64,000 nucleotides of DNA, from the NCBI RefSeq assembly GCF_030035675.1, contig NC_084482.1, positions 228,538,943-228,602,942 on the forward strand. Direction: 5' to 3'. The position numbers and the translations under genes are program-made. Position 1 is the stretch's first letter, and each line of letters begins with the position of its first letter. Under the pieces are notes generated by a model. It saw only the letters and a list, made by a program, of their open reading frames with translations, was not told the DNA's origin and made no database searches. Below, in pieces: positions 22,318 through 31,504 of this stretch. Source of the DNA: Rhineura floridana. Taxonomy: Eukaryota; Chordata; Lepidosauria; Squamata; Rhineuridae.

Positions 22318-22500
22318 TTTATGGCACATCCACAGTGTACATGGAGAGCATGTGGCTTCCTCCAAAGAGTCCTGGGAGTTGTAGTTTATGAAGGGTGCTG
22401 GGAATGTAGTGCAGTGAGGAAAAACTATTCTCCAGGATTTGTTGGGGGAAGCCGTGTGCTTTACATTTGTGTTCAGTGTGCTTTAAAGGTCTGGTGTGAT
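22318..22500. mobile_element. Fold-back element (right arm)
   Basis: Mirror copy of 8443-8630: tatggcacatccacagtgta, then cctgggagttgtagtttatg, aagggtgctgggaatgtagt and ccgtgtgctttacatttgtg. The ends are weakly inverted. It has no coding capacity. Confidence 0.6.
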
Positions 22501-23190
22501 CCTACACTTCTATCATGTCTCCTCTTTCCTTTTTTTCTATGAGAAAAATCCCCAAATGTTGCCACCCTTGATCATTTTGATTGCTCATTTCTCTACCGCT
22601 TCCACCCCTAGAATGTTATTTTTGGGGTCAGGCAACCAGAACTGAAGACAGCATTCCAAGTAGGATCACATTTTGGATGTGTATAATGGCGTTATGATAT
22701 TGGCAGTTTTATTTTCACTCTGTGTCTTAATGATCCCTCACATGGAAATCACCAATAACATCAGTACCTTAATTGGGGCATCCGCTATGACCTCAAGGTG
22801 TCTCTCCTGTCAGTCACCTCTGGCTCAGTTAGGATTTTTCACTTCTGTGCATCAGTTTACGCTTGCTTACATTTAATTGCATTTTCTCTTCATTTATTCC
22901 TGCTTTCTCCTTCCTGATCTTTAAACACTTACTGATGCATGAGAGCGCATTTCCTCATATCCCATGATTGCTATATTCCACTCCATGTTTAGTAATTCTG
23001 TATTTCATAATATTTTCCACTACTTTTCCCGGAACAGGTAATAGGCCTCGGATTTCCCGGATACCTTCTGTGTCCTTTTGACTTGCATCTTGTAATACAT
23101 TTGCCAGTCCATATGGTAGCAAGTCTTTGGGAGAAGGTACATATTTTTCTTAGAAGATCAGCAATGTCACATTTGGGTTATTTTAAGACC
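22500..23190 (-). mobile_element. Old degraded CR1 LINE fragment (right arm)
   Basis: Mirror copy of 7620-8440; the minus strand keeps scattered CR1 landmarks such as gatcaagggtggcaacattt at about 22555. No frame is open. Confidence 0.65.
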
Positions 23191-23347
23191 TCTGAGGTAG
23201 ATGCCATCTGGACTTGGCATGATTTGTGAACACTAAAGGAAAAGATCCCGCTGGTCCCATCTCTCTTTAGAGTGTGAGTGGAGGGCAGATGATGTCCACG
23301 CCTTGCCTGGGAGTATTAATGTGGAAAGCAATGGTTTCTTCTTCCAG

Positions 23348-23474
23348 GGACTGGTGACCTTTGAGGAAGGGTCCTTGCACTTCACCCAGGAGGAACGGGC
23401 TCAGCTGGATCCAGCCTAGAGGGCTCTGTACAAGGAGATCATGCAGGAGATTCCTGAGATGGCAACCTGTTCTG
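23348..23474 (+). pseudogene. KRAB-A exon, broken (right arm)
   Basis: After acceptor CTTCCAG the codons read GLVTFEEGSLHFTQEERAQL DPA, then a stop (TAG at 23417-23419), then RALYKEIMQEIPEMAT. Length to the expected end is 127 bases, the family norm. The W of EEW is R, and the end (CTG|TTAGAA) is not a good donor. It is the mirror of 7336-7462. Confidence 0.8.
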
Positions 23475-23671
23475 TTAGAATTAGAAGAGGTTAAGGATAG
23501 GCTTCTTCCTCCCTTCCTGGCACCCCTGCTTCGCAAACCTGATCCACTATGCATTTCAGATTATCCGGTAGAGCTGCCATCATTTCCTGTAACCCGTTTT
23601 CCCAAACAGGAAGACTCTGGGGTGCAAATTTAGTACTGATAATTCTGGGATCCTAGGACAGCACCCCCTCC

Positions 23672-24619
23672 GGTCAGGGACTCCCCAGCCACCATCTTGG
23701 TAATAGCAGACATGTGCGCACAGTGCACGGTGCATTGGCACTGATGCAATTATAAGACAGGTAGGTGGGGCGGGCAGGTTTATTTAAGCCCCACACTGTC
23801 TGTCTTGGAGGATGGGGGTTCCTAGGAGCTCCCCTTTATGATCCATGGCAGCTGAATGCTGCAACCTGACACTGCCATGGATCACCGAGTAGGACCCTCA
23901 CTGTCCCACCCTAAGGAGGGGCCCCTCTGGGCCACAGAGACCCTTGGCCAGGGCCCAACCTGGCCGCCTGCTGGCACTGGCCCTGCCTACCTACAAGCCA
24001 ATCAGCATGAAAGGGGAGCATGTTAGCCAAGTGAGAAGACTCTTCTCAGGGACTAACAACATGCTCCCTTGTCCTTTCTTCCTGATTGGAGGCAATCAGA
24101 GTGCAAGGAGGTGAGGCAGTCACTGAGAAAACTCTTCACAGTAGCTAACACACACCTCTCCTTTCATGCTGATTGGCTTCTAGGGTAAGTGAGAAGTGAG
24201 CTTCGTGGCAAAGTACCTTGGTCTCCAAAATCCTAATCCCACTTTAAGCTTCATTTCAGAATTCTTAAAATCAAAAGGTTCCTGGCAACATTTAGCCTCC
24301 AGGGAGAGAGATTTGGGGTGGGGGCTGGAGAACCTGAGCTCACAGCTGTTTTATTCTGGTTCCAAAGCTCTGGAATTGCAGAAGAGACGATGAATCCTGG
24401 GGGTGAGTCTGTCAGGGGACATGGCGTAACTGTCGTGAAGGGACCCTGCGCTTGTGAGCTGGCCCCTACCCCACTGAGCCCGTGCTTTACATGTTGCTGT
24501 GTGGAATTGTGTGCTTAATTTTGTTTAAAGCAGCACCACAGCAGCAGAGTAACAGCAGATGTTGAAATGCGAGTGTGCCAGCGTGTGCGTGCATTTACCT
24601 AAGAAAACAGGTTTTTACC
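23672..24619. other. No gene; one fold-back element at about 23990-24186
   Basis: GC-rich unassigned sequence. At 23990 tacaagccaatcagcatgaa then aggggagcatgttagc is repeated inverted at about 24146-24186 (gctaacacacacctctcctt, tcatgctgattggcttctag), a MITE-like pair with about 35-base arms. Nothing else was recognised. Confidence 0.55.
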
Positions 24620-25015
24620 CTGCATCAGCATCACTGGGACTGGAGACTTATTAAAATAAGAAAAGCTACTTTATTTCTAGAAATACGTAGTAGATAGAAA
24701 GGCATACCTAGTTCTAGCTAATGAAGTTGGAGGCATAACTCCCAGGTGTAGGAGTCATCCCCATGCTTGGAGAGAGCAGAGACAAAGGGATGTCTCCTCT
24801 CTCCGGACAGTCAGAGAAGGAAGGAGTGGAAAGGGCGGAAGAAGGAGGGGCAGGTAAGCTTCCCTAAAGTCAGTCAGGGCATCACAGGTAAAGGTAATCC
24901 AGCCTCTCCATCTGGAGGACCCCAACTCTATCTCCCTTCTGGAACATAGACAAAAGAACAAACCAGGAGTTGCTCTTGTCCATCTTCCAACATTGCACAG
25001 ACAGACTAAAGGCGA
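24620..25015 (-). mobile_element. LTR-like dispersed repeat (fossil)
   Basis: It shares about 390 bases with 52285-52710: aagaaaagctactttattt, then tagtagatagaaaggcatac, aggtgtctcctctctcc-type, and cctctccatctggaggaccc. A minus-strand AATAAAG signal fits an LTR-like 3' region. A plus-strand relative is near 55640-56010. It is a fossil of unassigned family and no coding part is seen. Confidence 0.45.
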
Positions 25016-25536
25016 AGGAAGCCCCCCTCCCCAAAGACACACACTTGCTGCTGAATCAGCTCTTGGTACTGATGGGGGGAACCCAGGGCAACCCTCCCTC
25101 CTTCGGAGCAAGAGGTCCCTCCAAGGGGGAGTCCAGCAGCCCCCCCACCCAGCCTCTGCCCCCTTTGCCTGAGAGAGTCTCCTGGGCCAGGAAGTGCCAG
25201 GGGGGGCACAGCCCCCTCCTCAAAGGCCTGGCTCCAGAATCACTGCTGCCCTGAGGCAAGTCTCAAGTCTTATGTGCGTTTGAACAGGAGAGTGCAGAAG
25301 GTCTCACACTCACAACACAGATACCCACAGACACAGAAACCTCTCACCGACCTAGTACTTCTGGTTGCTGATGGGGAGGAGTATAGCACTCCAGGTATGC
25401 TCAGAGGGATTCACTCACCTGCACACACAGTGAAATATTAGCCACAGCTAACGTAGGATGTATGAGTGTGCATGTGTCTGTCTGTCTCTCTGTGTCAGGG
25501 GGAGAGAGTTCTGGACCCACCTCCCATCAGGGCTGA
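25016..25536. other. No recognisable feature
   Basis: GC-rich sequence with C-runs, CA-rich stretches near 25310 and GT/CT-rich stretches near 25470-25500. No exon was recognised. Confidence 0.4.
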
Positions 25537-25725
25537 ATGACAGGCTCTGGCACCTTAGCCCTCCTGGGTTGGGCCTCACCTGCATGGGCTAAGTTGGAGG
25601 CCATCATTTCTGCAGAGATATTCCTGGGTCTCCATGCGGAAGAGGACTGTCAGGTTGTGGACATAGACACGGGGTGGAGGGTGGAGTTGCTTAGAGAAAC
25701 ATCTTTCATGCCAGAGACTGCCTGA
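25537..25725 (+). pseudogene. Possible MHC class II alpha leader and alpha-1 remnant
   Basis: An ATG at 25537 opens 62 codons. The first 18 (MTGSGTLALLGWASPAWA) look like a signal peptide. The next residues, KLEAIISAEIFLG, recall the start of a class II alpha-1 domain (the VIIQAEFYL region of HLA-DRA), and ETSFMPE may recall KETVWRLPE. It lies about 360 bases before the alpha-2 exon, in the right orientation. Against it: an alpha-1 domain needs about 80 residues, this is far shorter, and no intron separates leader from domain. It may be chance. It could be a deleted pseudogene exon. Confidence 0.35.
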
Positions 25726-26083
25726 AAAAGTGGTGTATTATCCTAGAGTTACACGTTTTGAAGCAGAGGCTGAATGGCCATCCACCAGGGAGACTGCAGG
25801 AGAGGACTACGTGCATTGTCAGGGGGTAGGACTAGATGACCTCTGAGGTGCCTTTCAGTAGGGCCTCCCCTCTGGCTCAGCTGAAGCTACTCACCCTGGG
25901 AAGGACGTAAAAGGGAGTTCTCCCTGGGAGAGGCATCAAGGATCAGGAATGGCCGGCCTCGGAGGGGATGCCGCTTCTGACCAGGGACTGCCAAGGTCAG
26001 TTCACGTGGTGGCCACTGAGAAAGGAATGAGTCTCTGGAGGACACACAGCATTGATCTCTAGCCTTGCCCTCTCCTTCCTCAG

Positions 26084-26339
26084 TGGCTCCTTCGACAACC
26101 GTGCCCCCAGAAGACCCCATGGAACTGGGGGACCCCAACGTCCTCATCTGCTTCGTGGACCGCTTCTCTCCCCCGGTGCTGAACATCACCTTTGCTGAAG
26201 AACAACGAGGTGGTCTCGCAGGGCGTGAAGGAGACGGACTTCTATCCCAGTGTGGACAACACCTTCTGCAAGTTCTCCTACCTCCCCTTCATCCCGGAGC
26301 AGGGGGACTTCTACGTCTGCTAAGTGGAGCACTGGGGCC
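26084..26339 (+). pseudogene. MHC class II alpha, alpha-2 (Ig-like) exon, first part
   Basis: After the acceptor TCTCCTTCCTCAG the exon encodes the membrane-proximal Ig C1 domain of a class II alpha chain: APSTTVPPEDP, ELGDPNVLICFVDRFSPPV, then NITF, NNEVVSQGVKETDFYPS, FSYLPFIPEQGDFYVC and VEHWG. Both disulphide cysteines are present. It is dead: one extra base near 26195 shifts the frame (the usual W-L before KNN reads FA), and the codon after YVC is TAA (26321-26323) where functional genes have Arg or similar. The exon is then interrupted after 26339 by an LTR element; its remainder lies at 34354. Neighbours: possible leader remnant upstream. The beta gene at 59-61 kb is on the other strand. 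Confidence 0.9.
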
Positions 26340-27124
26340 TGTGACGTCCTTCCCCGGCACCACCTGTGAAGCTCTTACTTGTGGCTACCAGCAGACAGGA
26401 ACGTCAGGTTTTCTTACCCTTTACAGCTCTAGCACAGATCTCAACAAATCCCCCTGCTAGGCCTTACTACTCCACACTCTGTATCTCTTATAACCTTTAG
26501 ACTGTGCCTTAGTCCCTGCCAGGCTATCTTGATACCTTGTGTCTATGGGTATAGGTAATTTCCAACCCCCCCTGCAGCGTCTTGTCTCTGAAGCATACAG
26601 CCCTGGGTTTCTCTGTGGGACTGGATACACTTTCCTCCGATCCGCCACTGCCACCATTCAATACAACTGTTCAGCCTTGGTTACTTTGCTATCCCCCCTG
26701 GTTTGTGTTTCCTAGCTGAAGGAATCAGGCTTATGTTTAACCAAGAAATATTTATTTAGTATTAGAAATAACAAGATTACTTTTAGAATGTTTCACAAGC
26801 GTATGGTTTCATCTATATTCTGTTATGTATTTGACTTCTTACTAATTGCCTCAGAACTCCGACTCACTCTCAACAACAACACCAAACACCATCTAAACAC
26901 CCTCAATTCACCACCCAATTCACCTCTCAAACACCACCACCACCTAAGCACCACCTAGATTCAACTGTCATTCTTCCATTTATACTCCCAGCCATTCAAA
27001 CGCTCAGCCAATCATCCAGCATTCTACTGCTCATGTACTCCCCCCTCCTCTTTCACTCCACTTACCATATGTCTTCTGTATAAACAGCACTTACCATATT
27101 TACAATATAAGCAGGAACATCACA
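26340..27124 (-). repeat. LTR, 3' copy of the Gmr1-like element (fossil)
   Basis: Uninterrupted LTR of about 785 bases. On the element strand it starts TGTGATGTTCCTG just after a purine tract (AAGGGGGGGA, the polypurine tract) and ends GGACGTCACA. TATA-like (gagtataaatgg) and AATAAATATT-type signals are present. Confidence 0.85.
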
Positions 27125-27199
27125 TCCCCCCCTTAAAATAACAGCAAAGTATTATTCCTGCTCTAGGATTCATACGATGCATTAATTAAAAAAATAAGT

Positions 27200-28570
27200 C
27201 TCTTAGGGGAAAATGTCTTTTCACGTCTGGGTCACGTCACTGCAGTCCCGGCCACCTGCCTTGAAAGTCCATTGGCCAATACATTGTCCTTGCCTTTTAT
27301 GAACTTAAAGTCCACCTGGTAATCTTGTAAAGCCCAGGACCACCTCTGCAACATGGTGTTATTATTTCTCATAGTCTGTAACCATAGCAATGCTCGATGA
27401 TCCATTGTCACTGTAAATCTTCATCCCCAAACATATGGGCGCAACTTGCTCAGTTCCCACATGACCGCTAGGCACTCCTTTTGGACCTATGAATAATTTT
27501 TCTCCCTTGATGTCAGCTTGCGACTAAGATACACCACTGGATGTCTGGTGCCTCCCCTCTCTTGCAGCAAGATGACTCCCAGCGCGAGGTCAGATGCATC
27601 CGTAGCCATGATGAATGGTTGCTCAAAATCTGGTGCTATCAATACAGGCCCTTGGCACAAGGCTTGCTTCAGAAGGTCAAAAGCCTTTTGACATTCATCC
27701 GTCCACACCACACGCTCAGCACACTTTTTCCTTGTTAGCTCATGCAAGGGGGTTGCTATTGCCCCAAAATCTTTTATAAATTTACGGTAGAAACCAGCCA
27801 CACCTAAAAATGCCCTTACTTGCTTCTTAGTTAAGGGGATGGGCCACAATTGTATTGCCTCAACCTTGCTCCATAAGGGGGTTATTTTCCCACTCCCCAC
27901 CTTATGTCCTAAATAGATCACTTCATTCAAACCAAACTGGCATTTCTTGGCTTTTATAGTTAGCCCTGCTTTCTTAAATGCCTCTAATACTGCTGTCAGG
28001 TGTTGGACATGCTCAGGCACTGACTTGCTGAAAATGGCCACATCATCTATATAGGCCACAGCAAAATCTGACATGCCTCGCAACACAGTGTTAATTAGTC
28101 TCTGAAAAGAACTTGGTGAGTTCCTTAGTCCCATAGGTAAAGTCACAAACTCATATAACCCATCTGGTGTACTGAAGGCAGCTTTGACTCTGGATTGCTC
28201 GTCTAATTCCATCTGCCAAAATCCTTTACACAAATCTATGGTAGAGATAATGGTTGCTTCTCCCAATAGCTCTAACATTGCATCCACCCTAGGCATAGGA
28301 TACGCATGTGGGACAGTAATTTTATTGATTAATCAATAATCAATACAAAACCTCATGGTTCCATCTTTTTTTGGAACCAGTACAATACTTGAGGCCCAGG
28401 GACTGGTGGATTCACTGATCACCCCTAGTTCCAACATGTCTTCAACCTCCTTTCTAATTTCATTCAAAACTTTCCCATTCACACGGTACAGAACAGATCT
28501 GATTGGGGCATGATTTCCAGTATCAATTGAATGTCTGGCTATACTGGTTCGGCCGGGTTTGTTGCTGAAG
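27200..28570 (-). pseudogene. Reverse transcriptase and RNase H part of the Gmr1-like element (fossil)
   Basis: Ty3/gypsy-type reverse transcriptase with the LPMGLRNSP and YIDDVAIFS motifs, the connection region (FLGVAGFYRKFI), then the RNase H start (ATDASDLALG) and its end region (TMDHRALLWL, ADGLSR-like). It lies directly after the integrase part. It is broken. Confidence 0.85.
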
Positions 28571-28595
28571 AGATCCCCATAATTTTTTTAAACTC

Positions 28596-29818
28596 TTAGA
28601 ATCTCTTTCTTGACTTCTTCCTCCACCTCCTCTGACATTCCAATTGATCTACCCCTCCTTTTGCTTTGCTTTCCTGTACCAAATCTGGAAGTTCAGGACC
28701 ACTACCCTCAGGGAACAAGGTAACCTGTAAAACTTTGACATCCCTGGTGTGATATGGTTTGAGCATATTCACATGAACCACTTTATGCTTTTTCAATTGG
28801 TCTGTGGTTATCACATACATCACTATGTCAAGCTTTTCCCTTATGGTATATGGTCCCTCCCAGTTGGCCTGTAATTTATCGTGGTTCCTGGGTATGAATG
28901 CCATAACCATATCTCCCACATCATACACACGCTCTCTGGCTGTTCTATCATACCAGTAACTTTGCTTCTGCTGAGCTTGACTTAAATTCTTTTGCACAAC
29001 TTCCATCATTGATGCTACCTTGTTGCGGAAGTCTAATACAAAATCGACCACAAATGTTTTGTACTCTTCCAGGGTCCCTTCCCATGAATTTCTTAACGGT
29101 TCCAGAGGTCCCCTGACTTTTCTAGCAAACATCAATTCAAAGGGTGAAAAGCCTGTTGACTCCTGAGGGACTTCTCTGTATGCAAATAAGAAGCACCCCA
29201 AACATTCATCCCAGTCTTGTGGGTGATCTTGAACATAACTTCTTATCATGCCCTTCAGAACCCTATTGAATCTCTCAGTTAATCCATTAGTTGCTGGATG
29301 GTAAGTAGTTGTCTTTAAATGTTTTAGTCCGCAACACCTCCACATACATTGCATCACTTCTCCCATGAATACACTGCCTTGATCCATCAACAATTCATGA
29401 GGGAAACCCAGTCTCATAAAGATTTTTAATAAAGCCTCTGCCACTACAGGGGCTTCCACGGATCTTAGTGCTTCAGCGTCTGGGTATCTGGTGGCAAAAT
29501 CCACCACCACCAATAGATATTTCTTGCCATGCCTTGTGGGTTTGGAAAAAGGGCCCACCAAATCTATTCCCACTCTATAAAAGGGTTGTCCTATTATAGG
29601 AAGGGGCTTCAATGGTGCTTTTGTCTTTACTCCACTTTCCCCCACCTTTTGGCATATGTTGCAAGATAAACAATATTGTTTACGTCTTTAGAAATATTTG
29701 GCCAATAATAGTGTGCAGCCAATCTTTTCTTGGTCTTCTTTATTCCAAGATGCCCTGAACATGGGACATCATGGGCTACCTCTAGCAATCTGGCTCTGTA
29801 TTTGCTTGGCACTACCAA
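28596..29818 (-). pseudogene. Integrase part of the Gmr1-like element (fossil)
   Basis: An HHCC-type region (CSGHLGIKKTKKRL) is followed by the catalytic core (GIDLVGPFSKP, MDQGSVF, TTYHPATNGLTERFNR) and a C-terminal GPYTIREKL segment with a chromo-like tail. The core keeps the Asp, Asp and Glu positions of DDE integrases. It is located upstream of the reverse transcriptase in transcription order. It is broken. Confidence 0.85.
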
Positions 29819-30015
29819 CTGTTTGACTGGTTCACATTCATTCTCTCAGCAGGGATCCACAGTCTGTACAAAATCCCATTCTCACACACAATTTGATTCC
29901 TCAGTTTGTCAGTAAAGGGAATCCTTTGTGTAAGGACTTGGTCCTTCATTTGTGTCAAACTTTCATCCTTATCCAGCTCTTCTCTGAACTCCTCTGCCTC
30001 TGCAGTAGAGACCAT

Positions 30016-30639
30016 TCAAAACAGTGTGTCTCTCTTAGCAGGCCTGCTAGGGGTTGCTATGGCGACCTCAGTCTCAACCACAGATTCTACCCTGTTTTGT
30101 TCAGAGCTGGCTAAAATGGCTTCTGCTCCTTTTTTCATTTGGTTTCGGGTCACAACATATATTTTTCCTTGTGCCCCCATAACATCTCTTCCCAGTATCA
30201 CTGGTTCTTGTTGCTGGGCATTAATACCCACTTTACAGATCTCCTCCTTTCCTCTCCACTTTAATTTTATCAGGGCCATGGGTATGTTTTCTGGTTCACC
30301 CCTCACTCCTTGGATTGTCACCGTTTCCTGAGGTAATATTTCCTCAGATTTTATCAAATCTGGCCTCAGTAACATCTGAGCAGCACCAGTATCCAGCAAT
30401 GCCCAATAATTTGCTCCTTGCACACTCACTTCTTCCCTCAGACTTGAATCTAAGTCTTGTACATTTGTCCAGTTTATCTGGCAGAACTGAACTTTCTTTG
30501 CTTCTAACTCCCTTGGTTCTGTTTTCATTGCCCTTCCCTGAGCAGGATTACCAATGGGGTTGGCAACCTCACATTGGAAACATAGGTGCCCCAGTCTACC
30601 ACATTTATAACATAGTTTCTCCTCCATTTTAGGGTACAC
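30016..30639 (-). pseudogene. Zinc knuckle and protease part of the Gmr1-like element (fossil)
   Basis: A CCHC knuckle (CYKCGRLGHLCFQC) is followed about 75 residues later by a retropepsin-like segment with LLDTGAAQMLL and later ILGRDVMG. This is the nucleocapsid-protease part and it precedes the integrase part. Confidence 0.85.
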
Positions 30640-30666
30640 AGATCCACTCTGGGGTGTCCTGTGCCC

Positions 30667-31125
30667 TTAAGACTTTATTGGAGGACTCACTTGCTGTGGT
30701 ACCACATCCTTTCTGCCACCATTATATGGTCTGGGTTTAAACTCTCTTGAGGTTTTGCACACCCAGCCAGTTCTATTGGAGGCAAAGTGATCAGCCAACT
30801 CTGCTGCCTCTTGAACAGATTTAAGGGAACGGTCTTTGACAAGGAGCCTTATTTCTGGTGGCAACTGATGGTATAATTGATCCAGTATCATGAGGCTTTT
30901 CACCTCTTCCACTGACTGAGCTTTGGCACTTCCCATCCACTTTCCAAATATATCCATCAATTTTGCTCCCAGTTCAACAAAAGACCTCCCTGGCTGGATC
31001 TGGCAGTTTCGAAATAACTTCCTGAAATAGTCAGGTCCCAGTCTGAATCTTTTGTACACTGCCTCTTTAAACTCGGCATATGTGACGGGCCTGTCTGAGG
31101 GGAAATATTGGTATACCTCTGCCAA
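30667..31125 (-). pseudogene. Gag capsid C-terminal part of the Gmr1-like element (fossil), SCAN-like
   Basis: About 150 codons encode a helical segment with YFRKLFRNCQ, LMDIFGKWM, ILDQLYHQLPPEIRLLV and AAELADHF. The pattern matches the SCAN dimerisation domain of mammalian zinc-finger proteins, which is known to derive from Gmr1-like gag capsid. The N-terminal gag part is truncated by the repeat at 31137-31504. Confidence 0.8.
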
Positions 31126-31136
31126 TTTAGATTTGA

Positions 31137-31504
31137 TAAATATTGATTGATTGATTGATTGAAACTTTATTTTTACCTCGCCCTTTTTCCAAACTGGAAC
31201 TCAGGGCGGCTTACAAATAAAACTACATGTAGTTAAAAACATAGAAAAACATACAATTAAAATACAATTAAACTATGCACAACCTTAAAACCATAAAAGG
31301 CACTTAAAAAACTAAAATCAATTTAAAATAATACAGATAATAATGTAAAACAATAAAACAAGCCTTGTAAAGCCCAATTCTAAACACCTTCTATCCCAAA
31401 GGCCTGTCGGAATAAAAAAGTCTTTACTTGCCGATGGAAGGATGGCAAGGAGGGGGCCATTTGTGCCTCCCTAGGAAGGGAGTTCCAGAACCTAGGAGCA
31501 GCCA
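31137..31504 (-). mobile_element. L2-like LINE 3' end inserted in the Gmr1-like element
   Basis: The minus strand reads ttctggaactcccttcctag, then cggcaagtaaagactttttt, a T/A-rich stretch, taagccgccctgagttccag and (TCAA)n at 31137-31162. The first part corresponds to the FWNSLP and KTFLFRQAF end of L2-type proteins. It lies between the gag part and the inner edge of the 5' LTR. Confidence 0.65.

Larger units (their letters stand above)
18330..23671 (+). repeat. Right arm of the large inverted duplication
   Basis: This is the reverse complement of 7140-12588. It starts inside CR1 (gtgtaaaattatgcatat) and ends at the mirror of position 7140. On the plus strand the order is: CR1 3' part, cut KRAB-B, KRAB-B, KRAB-B, fold-back element, old CR1, KRAB-A. 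No finger exon follows before the class II alpha remains. Small indels make it about 100 bases shorter than the left arm. Confidence 0.9.

Noticed and set aside
7140-23671. The inverted duplication as a Y- or W-type ampliconic palindrome
   Set aside because: The arms carry dead exons and differ at several per cent, the spacer is as long as an arm, and nothing shows sex linkage.
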